Assembly (NCBI GenBank): GCA_963556195.1
Contig: OY744531.1
Coordinates: 105,563,620 to 105,627,619, forward strand
DNA from: Sepiola atlantica
Taxonomy: Eukaryota; Mollusca; Cephalopoda; Sepiida; Sepiolidae
Length of the DNA: 64,000 bases
Reading direction: 5' to 3'
Positions 21,524 to 30,354 of the stretch are shown here, piece after piece. The position numbers and the translations under genes are program-made. The notes beneath the pieces were generated by a model. It made no database searches. It saw only the letters and a list, made by a program, of their open reading frames with translations, and was not told where the DNA came from. Numbering within the stretch: position 1 is the stretch's first letter; each line of letters starts with the position of its first letter.

Positions 21524-23760
21524 TTGTCTGTCACGCTAAAGTTTGATGTCGCATCTCTATCAGAGATCGGCCAGTCTGAATGTTTGTCTGTCACGCTAAA
21601 GTTTGATCTCGCATCTCTATCAGAGATCGGCCAGTCTGAATGTTTGTCTGTCACGCTAAAGTTTGATCTCGCATCTCTATCAGAGATCGGCCAGTCTGAA
21701 TGTTTGTCTGTCACGCTAAAGTTTGATCTCGCATCTCTATCAGAGATCGGCTAGTCTGAATGTTTGTCTGTCACGCTAAAGTTTGATCTCGCATCTCTAT
21801 CAGAGATCGGCCAGTCTGAATGTTTGTCTGTCACGCTAAAGTTTGATCTCGCATCTCTATCAGAGATCAGCCAGTCTGAATGTTTGTCTGTCACGGTACA
21901 GATTGATCTCGCATCTCTATCAGAGATCGGCCAGTCTGAATGTTTGTCTGTCACGCTAAAGTTTGATCTCGCATCTCTATCAGGGATCGGCCAGTCTGAA
22001 TGTTTGTCTGTCACGGTACAGATTGATGTCGCATCTCTATCAGAGATCGGCCAGTCTGAATGTTTGTCTGTCACGCTAAAGTTTGATCTCGCATCTCTAT
22101 CAGAGATCGGCCAGTCTGAATGTTTGTCTGTCACGCTAAAGTTTGATGTCGCATCTCTATCAGAGATCGGCCAGTCTGAATGTTTGTCTGTCACGCTAAA
22201 GTTTGATCTCGCATCTCTATCAGAGATCGGCCAGTCTGAATGTTTGTCTGTCACGCTAAAGTTTGATGTCGCATCTCTATCAGAGATCGGCCAGTCTGAA
22301 TGTTTGTCTGTCACGGTACAGATTGATCTCGCATCTCTATCAGAGATCGGCCAGTCTGAATGTTTGTCTGTCACGCTAAAGTTTGATCTCGCATCTCTAT
22401 CAGAGATCGGCCAGTCTGAATGTTTGTCTGTCACGCTAAAGTTTGATCTCGCATCTCTATCAGAGATCGGCCAGTCTGAATGTTTGTCTGTCACGCTAAA
22501 GTTTGATCTCGCATCTCTATCAGAGATCGGCCAGTCTGAATGTTTGTCTGTAACGCTAAAGTTTGATCTCGCATCTCTATCAGAGATCGGCCAGTCTGAA
22601 TGTTTGTCTGTCACGCTAAAGTTTGATCTCGCATCTCTATCAGAGATCGGCCAGTCTGAATGTTTGTCTGTCACGCTAAAATTTGATCTCGCATCTCTAT
22701 CAGAGATCGGCCAGTCTGAATGTTTGTCTGTCACGCTAAAGTTTGATCTCGCATCTCTATCAGAGATCGGCCAGTCTGAATGTTTGTCTGTCACGGTACA
22801 GATTGATCTCGCATCTCTATCAGAGATCGGCCAGTCTGAATGTTTGTCTGTCACGCTAAAGTTTGATCTCGCATCTCTATCAGGGATCGGCCAGTCTGAA
22901 TGTTTGTCTGTCACGGTACAGATTGATCTCGCATCTCTATCAGAGATCGGCCAGTCTGAATGTTTGTCTGTCACGCTAAAGTTTGATCTCGCATCTCTAT
23001 CAGAGATCGGCCAGTCTGAATGTTTGTCTGTCACGCTAAAGTTTGATCTCGCATCTCTATCAGAGATCGGCCAGTCTGAATGTTTGTCTGTCACGCTAAA
23101 GTTTGATCTCGCATCTCTATCAGAGATCGGCCAGTCTGAATGTTTGTCTGTCACGCTAAAGTTTGATCTCGCATCTCTATCAGAGATCGGCCAGTCTGAA
23201 TGTTTGTCTGTCACGCTAAAGTTTGATGTCGCATCTCTATCAGAGATCGGCCAGTCTGAATGTTTGTCTGTCACGCTAAAGTTTGATGTCGCATCTCTAT
23301 CAGAGATCGGCCAGTCTGAATGTTTGTCTGTCACGCTAAAGTTTGATGTCGCATCTCTATCAGAGATCGGCCAGTCTGAATGTTTGTCTGTCACGCTAAA
23401 GTTTGATGTCGCATCTCTATCAGAGATCGGCCAGTCTGAATGTTTGTCTGTCACGCTAAAGTTTGATGTCGCATCTCTATCAGAGATCGGCCAGTCTGAA
23501 TGTTTGTCTGTCACGCTAAAGTTTGATCTCGCATCTCTATCAGAGATCGGCCAGTCTGAATGTTTGTCTGTCACGCTAAAGTTTGATCTCGCATCTCTAT
23601 CAGAGATCGGCCAGTCTGAATGTTTGTCTGTCACGCTAAAGTTTGATCTCGCATCTCTATCAGAGATCGGCCAGTCTGAATGTTTGTCTGTCACGCTAAA
23701 GTTTGATGTCGCATCTCTATCAGAGATCGGCCAGTCTGAATGTTTGTCTGTCACGGTTCG
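21524..23760. repeat. 60-bp satellite-like array, about 37 copies
   Basis: Unit 60 bp: TTTGTCTGTCACGCTAAAG, TTTGATCTCGCATCTCTATC, AGAGATCGGCCAGTCTGAA. Three variants alternate: GATCTC, GATGTC, and CACGGTACAGATTGAT. Each unit contains the hairpin ATCTCT-ATC-AGAGAT. Since 60 is 20 codons, both strands stay open for more than 680 codons; I reject those as genes because the repeats are near-identical at the DNA level and no start, signal or non-repeat domain exists. A block with two CACGGTACA units around one CAGGGATCGG unit occurs twice, 900 bp apart. Confidence 0.95.
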
Positions 23761-24272
23761 GATTGAAATAGCATTTTCATCACTAAACGCGCAGATTGGG
23801 TGGCCATAGCTTCGTAACAATATCCCTTCTTGTTTTTGTTGTCGTAAATCTTTCGCTGTTTATCGCATGCCTCTTCAACTCATAGACTTCTTTCTGCATG
23901 TGAGTTCACTGACAGTAAAGTCTGGCTTTATCAGCAATCCCGCTCTACCGATCGATACGGAACCTCGTACGTGCTATAATTATAGTCAGACACTGCTGTT
24001 ACTTTCGCCGACACGCGCGCATACTACCAAATGCCGCCAAGAATGGCGGTTTGGCTGAATGCCATACGTATCATTCCAACCTTTGAGAAGAGATCTTGTG
24101 GAACGTTCAACTTTTTAGTTGTTCAACATTCCCTTTCTCTAGGGAAATTTCTGCAAGTGATACTTGTCTTTCTTGGTACGGAGAAAAAAAAATTTTAGTA
24201 CGATATTCTTTTATGAATTTAATAAAAGAAATGAGACTTTTCCCCCATTTTTACTTGATTTTGAAACTCTTC
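23761..24272. other. Array tail and unannotated DNA
   Basis: 23761-23805 (GATTGAAATAGCATTTTCATC and on) resembles the tail of the array at 8641-8690. After that nothing is recognised. Confidence 0.4.
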
Positions 24273-24613
24273 TAATTGATCGGATTTTTGTCTCATTTTG
24301 ACGCAAATACAATAGAGCAACCCGACAATCAGCTAGGTCCCATCCATTCACTGTGGAGGTCCCCAGATGACGAAGAGCCTTCTACTCTAGCAGCTTCTTT
24401 CCTCGTGCTGCCGGCCTCTGCAACTCCCTCCCTGCTCCCTGTTTCCCCGACGTTACCAACATGCAGAAATTTAAAACTAATGTAAACAGACATCTCGCTG
24501 CACAGCTCCTAACTTAGGATGACACCCAAAATCTACTCCCTAATTCTCAGTAGCCCCTTACGTCTACAGTGGCCACCTGCCTTGTTTGAGGTGACATATC
24601 TTTAAAAAAAAAA
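24273..24613 (+). pseudogene. LINE 3' end, Jockey/CR1-type (truncated)
   Basis: Matches the C-terminal coding end and 3' UTR of the LINE at 38163-38790 at the DNA level, for example CCATCCATTCACTGTGGAGG and CTCCCTGCTCCCTGTTTCCCC. Frames are broken. The 3' UTR ends CTTACGTCTACAGTGGC..., then an A tail. 5' truncation with a fixed 3' end is normal for LINE insertions by target-primed reverse transcription. Confidence 0.8.
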
Positions 24614-25059
24614 TTATGTTACCATTTTTCACTGAATCCGGGCTTTCAGTAGAGGAGTACAAAAATAAACTATCTATATTTTTGCATTCCTTATAGTTTA
24701 GATTTGGTCGTCTGTAGCGAAGCTTAGGGGTGTCCTTTTCTGTATAGGGTGAAAGAATTACTCGAACTGGAAATCTTTGCTCAGAATATTCAGGAGTTAC
24801 TCTATTTAATCATGTCCAAGTTATATCCCCTAAAGCATACTAGCCAACGAGAGATTGCACGCTCTATTAAGAAATTGGATTCAGCATCTTTCCTGGCTGG
24901 TTTTCAAGCCAGTTGGACTGCTTCCGATTTTCTCTCTATCTTAGAAAAACTTTTTATCTTAGCATGTTTTTTATAACTTTGACGCCGCTTCCCGTTATGG
25001 TAACAGTCGTCCTGAGATTAAACAAAAATGTATATTGCGTATACATTGTTCAATCTCTT

Positions 25060-25073
<14 letters not shown>
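24614..25073. other. Unannotated DNA
   Basis: The frame at 24749-24976 (75 aa) has a stretch reading TSQREIARS that faintly resembles a Tc1/mariner helix-turn-helix, too short to call. Confidence 0.3.

Positions 25074-25141
<68 letters not shown>
25074..25141. repeat. (TC)n(AT)n microsatellite
   Basis: A TC run at about 25058-25073 passes into 68 bp of AT, the same TC-then-AT order as at 46060-46100. Confidence 0.95.
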
Positions 25142-25146
<5 letters not shown>

Positions 25147-25345
25147 ATTTGGAATTTTGGCTTTTCCACTGCCAACTTATCTATCTATGTAATTCCTCTG
25201 ATGATAAAATTGTAATCTTTGAAAAGCCTTGGCTTAATGAAAGAAAAATAAACATGTTTTTACCGAGTACACCTTGCATTAAACAATCGAAATTGAAATA
25301 AATTTGTCATTCGTACATGTTTATCACTCTTCTTTCATCTATCTT
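25142..25345 (+). repeat. Repeat family B, copy 1, with hammerhead-like core
   Basis: Matches 45860-46045: GCCAACTTAT, CCTCTGATGATAA, GAAAAGCCTTGGCTTAA, ACACCTTGCATT. Here (TC)n(AT)n precedes the element; in the 45-kb copy it follows. Confidence 0.75.
25194..25240 (+). ncRNA. Hammerhead-like motif, family B (weakened)
   Basis: CTGATGA at 25198-25204, GAAA at 25221-25224, stem III AGCC/GGCT (25225-25228 with 25231-25234) and UA at 25235-25236. Stem I (TCCT with ATGA) has one mismatch and stem II is poorly paired, so activity is doubtful. Confidence 0.4.
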
Positions 25346-25515
25346 TATAATTGCTCTATCTCGTATATTGAGCTTAAACCATTTCACTATAGTATACTTT
25401 TAGTTTCATATATATATAAACTGTAAGTGATCAAGGAAGATTAATATTTATTTGAGGTTGACGACAACGGGGAGATGGACAACAAAGGAGGACGAGGGAG
25501 AGAAGGAGGAACTAA

Positions 25516-25565
<50 letters not shown>

Positions 25566-25697
25566 ATATTTATTTATTTATTTATTTTTTATTTTTTGAT
25601 GTGTTGATGTTTTTTATATTTATAATATAAAACTAAAAATAATACATTAATCACTTAAATAATAGTGTCATGGATTCGTCCAAACACTTTAAAATGC
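25346..25697. other. Unannotated DNA with (AT)n at 25518-25562
   Basis: No gene seen. (TTTA)n follows the AT tract at 25565-25590. Confidence 0.4.
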
Positions 25698-26120
25698 AGC
25701 AACATTTTTGACAGTAACAGATAAATTTTATTAGACAGACGAACAGCACAGGTAAAGACAATTTTTTTTTCTTTTTTTTTTTGTCTTAAATAACTAATAT
25801 AAGTTAGCAAAACATTTATATGGAACAAAACGTAGATTTAGTATAAGGAACGTTTATGTTTTTGTCTTTTAAGGGAAGTGGGGTCTGATCAACTCTGCTG
25901 GGAAGCCATGAAATTAAATACTGTCTTGTTTTTAAATTCCCGAAACAGTTTTTCATGGTAAACAACTGATGATCCCTTAAAATAGTGTTAGAAATAAACT
26001 AATATAATAACTGTAAAAAATAAATTAACTTACATGAGTGATTTTCCACTGGAAGACTTGGGACTATAAGTTTGTTTTTTTTGTTTTTTTTAATATAGTT
26101 TTAATGGTTGAAAAACTTCC

Positions 26121-26128
<8 letters not shown>
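25698..26128 (-). repeat. Repeat family A, copy 3 (inverted)
   Basis: Reverse complement of 20551-21008 with few differences; its 5' end (AGTCTCGGAAGTT on the minus strand) again touches (AT)n exactly at 26128/26129. Confidence 0.9.

Positions 26129-26201
<73 letters not shown>
26129..26201. repeat. (AT)n microsatellite
   Basis: About 73 bp of AT, abutting family A copy 3. Confidence 0.95.
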
Positions 26202-26299
26202 GACAGAGAGGGAGATAGATAGATAGAGACAGAGATGAATGAAAGAAGAGAAATAAAAAATGTGACAATGACAAATCTATTACGTCTACAGTTATTCAA

Positions 26300-26420
26300 G
26301 ACAAGGTGTATTCGTTATAAGGATATTTATTTTTTCCTTTCCTTAAGAAAGGCTTTTCAAAAAATGGTTTCTTATCATCAGAGGAATTTAAATTAATAGA
26401 TGAGTTGACCAAAAGTCATA
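26300..26420 (-). repeat. Repeat family B, minus copy
   Basis: Reverse complement carries TTCCTCTGATGATAAG, GAAAAGCC and CTTAAGGAAAGG, as in the 45-kb copy. Confidence 0.65.
26338..26386 (-). ncRNA. Hammerhead-like motif, family B (minus)
   Basis: CTGATGA at 26375-26381 and GAAA at 26355-26358 (both minus). Stem I TCCT/AGGA is perfect around the UA position; stem III (AGCC with TTCT) is damaged. Confidence 0.4.
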
Positions 26421-26439
26421 ATTTTAAAAAATCATAAAA

Positions 26440-26578
26440 TGTAGATGTAGGTGTGTAGGAAGAGTGTATAAAGTGCATAAAATGCATAAAATGCATAAAA
26501 TGCAAAAAATGCAGAAAATGCAAAAAATGTATAAGAGTGTATAAAGTGCAAAAAATGCAGAAAATGCAAAAAATGACC
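26440..26578. repeat. Short tandem repeat, ATAAAATGC-type
   Basis: Units of about 10-11 bp (ATAAAATGC, AAAAAATGC, AGAAAATGC) repeated about a dozen times. Confidence 0.8.
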
Positions 26579-26689
26579 AGTGAAAAAAAGGGGGTTGAGA
26601 ATGAAAAGATAAAGATTTACCGTTGGTTGGTTCGTAGAGAATGCATCAATGAGGTCAAATACTATAGATCCATTTGACCCCATTGACAC

Positions 26690-26900
26690 ATACTTGGTTT
26701 AAGGAAGGAAAAAATAAACATTCTTTAATTGAATACACCTCGTTTTGAACAACTGAAGAAGTAATAGATTGTTTCATTCTCACATATTTTTTATTTCTCT
26801 TTTTCATTTATCTATATAAGTGCTCTATCACGTATATTGACCTTTAAACACTTCACGATAGGTTCAAATTTTAAAAGTATACATTCTACTTTTAGTTTCT

Positions 26901-26937
<37 letters not shown>
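26690..26937 (+). repeat. Family B downstream portion plus (AT)n
   Basis: AAGGAAGG, AATAAACA, GAATACACCT and CTCTATCACGTATATTGA are shared with family B downstream of the hammerhead region. Ends in (AT)n at 26907-26937. Confidence 0.6.
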
Positions 26938-26941
<4 letters not shown>

Positions 26942-27095
26942 GGTGTACTAAAAGCGAACTTTTAGGAAAAGTAAAACCTATTGTGAAGAGTATACAGCTC
27001 AATATCCAGGATAGAGCAGTCTGATGATAAGATTTTGATCTTTGAAAAGCCTGGCTTAAGGAAAATTTAACTTGAATAAATTGCTCTGAGCAACT
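26938..27095 (+). repeat. Family B, copy with hammerhead-like core
   Basis: Contains CCTATTGTGAA (as at 45776), then CTGATGA at 27021-27027 and GAAAAGCC at 27044-27051. Confidence 0.6.
27015..27062 (+). ncRNA. Hammerhead-like motif, family B (weakened)
   Basis: CTGATGA 27021-27027, stem II AAGAT/ATC, GAAA 27044-27047, AGCC/GGCT with a one-base loop, UA at 27057-27058. Stem I is nearly lost (one pair). Confidence 0.35.
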
Positions 27096-27148
27096 GAATT
27101 GAATTATGATTTGGCTTTTGCTTCTCTAATTCCTTTCCATTCTTCTTC

Positions 27149-27150
27149 AT

Positions 27151-27210
<60 letters not shown>
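27149..27210. repeat. (AT)n microsatellite
   Basis: About 62 bp of AT with one AAAT interruption. Confidence 0.95.
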
Positions 27211-27215
<5 letters not shown>

Positions 27216-27479
27216 ATTTTTCGACGTATGAGTGCCCGCGCGTGAATTTGTAATTGCAAGGGTTGCACAATCCCCAACAACCGCTCTCCTGGGTCGGCAT
27301 TGCTTGATTCCAATAGCAAGTAGTAGTACAAGACGACTGGAAACAATGCCGAGATAAGCAGAGAGCACATACAGCACCTGGTATTCCTAAATGGTCACCC
27401 ATTTAGTACTGGCCAGGCTCGACGCCGCTTAACTTCGGTGATCTAACGGGAACCGGTGTGTCAACGTGATTATGCCGTA

Positions 27480-27482
<3 letters not shown>
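27211..27482 (-). mobile_element. 5S-rRNA-headed SINE-like element
   Basis: On the minus strand a 5S-like head (27366-27482) is followed by about 155 bp of other sequence, then (AT)n. 5S-headed SINEs (SINE3 class) are known in fish and some other animals; a single copy here cannot prove mobility, and a 5S pseudogene is the alternative. Confidence 0.5.
27366..27482 (-). pseudogene. 5S rRNA-like sequence
   Basis: Minus strand: ATACGGCATAATCACGTTG, then GATCACCGAAGTTAAGCGG, GAGCCTGGCCAGTACT, ATGGGTGACC, GGAATACCAGGTGCTGTA. The order and spacing match metazoan 5S rRNA over nearly its full length, including the box A region. Several changes in conserved bases (for example GGGTCGGGCC reduced to GCGTCGAGCC) argue against a working rRNA gene. 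Confidence 0.8.
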
Positions 27483-27560
<78 letters not shown>

Positions 27561-27705
27561 TGTATATATATGTATATATATATATTATATATGTATATGT
27601 ATATATATATGTATATATATATGTATATATATATGTATATATATATATGTATATATATATATGTATATATATATGTATATATATATATATGTATATATAT
27701 ATATG

Positions 27706-27784
<79 letters not shown>
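27482..27784. repeat. Long (TA)n with TGTATA interruptions
   Basis: About 300 bp. It adjoins the 5S-like sequence on the left and truncates the Penelope-like N-terminus on the right. Confidence 0.95.
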
Positions 27785-27785
<1 letters not shown>

Positions 27786-27788
<3 letters not shown>

Positions 27789-27899
27789 CATTTCTTTCTT
27801 TATGATCTTTATTGTCAGTTTCTCGACTCTGCGAGCGATTCTTCGGGTTTCTGGTAATAATTGATGGATCATGGCACCTAATGTTGTTTCTTGGGCCAT
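27786..27899 (-). pseudogene. Putative Penelope-like ORF N-terminus (broken by (TA)n)
   Basis: ATG at 27899 (minus) opens 38 codons of basic, helix-prone sequence ([10 protein letters not shown], then [21 protein letters not shown]) before the frame runs into the (TA)n tract. It starts 5 nt after the predicted hammerhead cleavage position, on the same strand as the endonuclease fragment upstream. This is the layout expected where one Penelope-like copy ends and a tandem copy begins. The assignment rests on position; the peptide itself is not one I recognise. Confidence 0.4.
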
Positions 27900-27938
27900 T
27901 CCTCTAGCGCTTTCGGTCTCGCGACCGTCTTCAGGAGG
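27900..27938 (-). ncRNA. Hammerhead-ribozyme-like motif of a Penelope-like element
   Basis: Minus strand: stem I CCTC (27935-27938) pairs perfectly with GAGG (27901-27904). CTGAAGA is at 27928-27934, stem II GGTC/GACC closes a GCGA loop, GAAA is at 27911-27914, a minimal GCGC stem III follows, and UA (27905-27906) marks the cleavage position. The C/C apposition next to stem II is a departure from the usual G-C pair. Confidence 0.55.
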
Positions 27939-27939
27939 T

Positions 27940-28010
27940 TGTCTGTTGTTGTTGTTTGTAGAGAGCCGTATTTATGATTTTATTTTTTGGGGGGGTTTGA
28001 TCTAATTTGC

Positions 28011-28052
<42 letters not shown>

Positions 28053-28159
28053 TTTGTTTACTTATTAATTTTTTTTTATAGATTTGTTTTTATTTATTTT
28101 GTGTTTTATCTATAATTAGTTTTATTATTTTTTATTAGTAGTAGTAGTATTAGTATGTG
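27940..28159. other. Spacer between hammerhead and endonuclease end
   Basis: AT-rich, includes (AT)n at 28016-28050, a G7 run at 27989-27996 and a TAG run at 28137-28155. Probably the 3' untranslated part of the Penelope-like element. Confidence 0.4.
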
Positions 28160-28493
28160 TTAATTGTTGAAGACTGATAAGGCGTTAGTACCGGTGGTAG
28201 ATGCTATTTTATTAATTGTGGGTTGTAATTTTTTTATGTGTAGGGCTTCGAATATTTTTAGTCTGTTGGTGCAGTTGTTTTTATGTATAATCTTAGTTGT
28301 TAATATTTGTCTTAATTCGGTTGATTTTATGTTTTTCTTATATCGCTGGATGGCACTAGTGTCATTTAGGTGATGCGTAAGGCGTTGGGAGAAGGTTGTG
28401 GTTGTATGGCCAATATAGGTACTATGTGTGTTAGAAGGTGGTGACAAGGCGTTTGTTAGGTGACACCGGCGGTACGTGAAATGGTAAACACTG
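28160..28493 (-). pseudogene. Penelope-like element, GIY-YIG endonuclease end (fragment)
   Basis: The minus-strand frame carries STYIGHTTTTFSQRLTHHL and later LKIFEALHIKKLQPTIN. This is the GIY-YIG endonuclease signature at the C-terminus of Penelope-like polyproteins (Y-[IV]-G-x-T-T-T-x-S-x-R-L-T, and a late LxIxEALxIxxxxPxIN block). The family combines reverse transcriptase and this nuclease; only the nuclease end is left. The stop is at 28160. The frame is open upstream to about 28493, where a head-to-head inverted second copy begins, so the rest is lost. A TTG, not an ATG, opens the recorded frame at 28447, so this is a truncated gene. Confidence 0.8.
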
Positions 28494-28599
28494 GTATAAT
28501 AAAATTAATTGATTCCTCAATGTTGTCATTATTGTGATTGTTTACCATTTCACGTACCGCCGGTGTCACCTAACCAACGCATTGTCACTGCCTTCTAAC
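28430..28599. repeat. Inverted duplication of Penelope-like coding sequence
   Basis: Arms 28430-28490 and 28539-28599 are inverted copies with few differences, sharing GGTGACACCGGCGGTACGTG (other strand at right). They are the same part of the endonuclease region, so two Penelope-like copies meet head to head across 48 bp. Confidence 0.85.
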
Positions 28600-28649
28600 A
28601 ATACTTATTACATATTACGCACAATGCTTCAAGCAAACTACAACATTCT

Positions 28650-28690
<41 letters not shown>
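28600..28690. repeat. Spacer and (AT)n
   Basis: (AT)n at 28653-28690 separates the inverted Penelope-like copies from the next palindrome. Confidence 0.8.
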
Positions 28691-28694
<4 letters not shown>

Positions 28695-28865
28695 TACAGA
28701 AAAATTAGTATAACATTCGTACCGTCGGTTTCAAGCACAGAAGGACTTAGCCATCCGGCTCTCGTCAGCTTCTGATGATAACAAAAGCTGAAAAGAGCCG
28801 GATGGCTAAGTCCTTCTGTGCTTGAAACCGCCGGTACGAATGTTGTACTAATTTTTCTGTACCAA
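28691..28865. repeat. Near-perfect palindrome with about 80-bp arms
   Basis: Arms 28691-28770 and 28787-28865 differ at about four positions. The loop holds CTGATGATAACAAAAGCTGAAAA, a hammerhead-like pair of boxes without a convincing stem II. Probably a foldback element or an inverted pair of element termini; it starts directly after (AT)n. Confidence 0.9.
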
Positions 28866-28956
28866 AATAAATAAATATTACGCTCTTAATTTTTACTTTA
28901 ATTCTTAATTAATCAAGCATTCTGCTTGGATTTTTCCTGCTGTATTACAAATAAGT

Positions 28957-28959
28957 AGT

Positions 28960-29022
<63 letters not shown>

Positions 29023-29107
29023 TAGATAGATAGAGACAGATATATATAGAGAGAGAGATAGATAGATAGAGACAGATATATATAGAGATATATATATATA
29101 TATATAT

Positions 29108-29138
<31 letters not shown>

Positions 29139-29265
29139 TATATATAGATATATATAGAGAGAGAAGTAGATATATATATATATAGATAGAGAGAGAGAGA
29201 GAAATAGATAGATAGAGACAGATATATATAGAGAGAGAGATAGATAGATAGAGACAGATATATAT

Positions 29266-29330
<65 letters not shown>

Positions 29331-29389
29331 TATAGATATATATAGAGAGAGAAGTAGATATATATATATATAGATAGAGAGAGAGAGAA

Positions 29390-29438
<49 letters not shown>

Positions 29439-29452
29439 AAGAGATAGATAGA
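28957..29452. repeat. (GATA)n/(GAGA)n/(TA)n compound microsatellite
   Basis: About 500 bp. A block of about 180 bp (near 29030-29200) is repeated at about 29215-29390, so the array has its own higher-order duplication. The 193-aa minus frame is an artefact. Confidence 0.95.
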
Positions 29453-29933
29453 TATTTGTTTACTCGTATTTTCGATTGTTTTGGGGATAATCAACGTAGC
29501 TTTTCGTTAGTAACTGCGTCTTTAAGCATCATGTTTCTTATGATCCTCCGACGTTTGTCTTTGACAAAACCACCTGTGTGAAAAATAAATGTATATACGT
29601 AGGTAAAACCAACTAGTTCTTAATCATTAGCTTTTCCCTTCGTTTATTTCCGACCGTTGCGTCTACACAAGAAAACACAATATACAACATGGCTGTCGCT
29701 AATCTTTAAAGAAACTTTTAAGATGGCCACGATGAAGTATAAAAGTTCTATTAAGAATATACGTTTTTTCCTTTATCTGGGTTTAAACAGCAAAGCAAAT
29801 ATTCATGCAAATATTCATGCATTTAGCCATAAATTCTTGTTTTCTAATTGATAATTTAATTTGGTTAATTTTGAAGTTTGTGATTTTGTATTTTTCAGTT
29901 TCTGCTATTTATATTGCAGCGGGGAACGTCCAC
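29453..29933. other. Unannotated DNA
   Basis: I see no gene; open frames at 29657-29999 lack recognisable motifs and run into the telomere-like tract. Confidence 0.35.
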
Positions 29934-30292
29934 CCACGTTTTAACCCTAACCCTAATCCTAACCCTAACTTTAACCCTAACCCTAATCATAACCTCTAAC
30001 CCTAACCATAACCCTAAATCTAACCTCTAACCCTAATCCTAATCTAAGACTAACCTTAACCCTAAATCTAACCCTAACCCTAACCCTATCCCTATCCCTA
30101 ACCCAGACACTTCCCCTAACCCTATCCCTATCCCTAACCCTAATCCTATCCCTAACCCAGACCCTATCCCTAACTCTAATCCTATCCCTAACCCTAACCT
30201 TATCCCTAATCCTATCCCTAACCCAGACCCAGACCCTGACCCTAATCCTAACCCTATCCCTATCCCTAACCCTAACCTGTGTTATTTTTGCC
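29934..30292 (+). repeat. Interstitial telomere-like tract, about 360 bp
   Basis: CCCTAA units with variants CCCTAT, CCTAAT, CCCAGA and CCTCTAA. Longest such tract in the window; C-rich strand on plus. Degenerate, so old or never a functional telomere. Confidence 0.95.
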
Positions 30293-30354
30293 AATTTCGC
30301 TTCCACCTGGTTAGGGTTAATTCTGCTGATATTTCGCTGAATCGATCGCACGTG

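Noticed and set aside
21751..23820. Frames of 689 aa (minus) and 681 aa (plus) over the same DNA
   Set aside because: Both come from a 60-bp repeat whose length is a multiple of three. There is no non-repeat domain, and the two strands cannot both be under protein selection at near-identical DNA.
24749..24976. Tc1/mariner helix-turn-helix
   Set aside because: Only about ten residues are similar, with no further transposase sequence nearby.
27366..27482. Functional 5S rRNA gene
   Set aside because: Changes at conserved positions and fusion to unrelated sequence.
29934..30292. True chromosome end
   Set aside because: The tract is degenerate and followed by 33 kb of further sequence.
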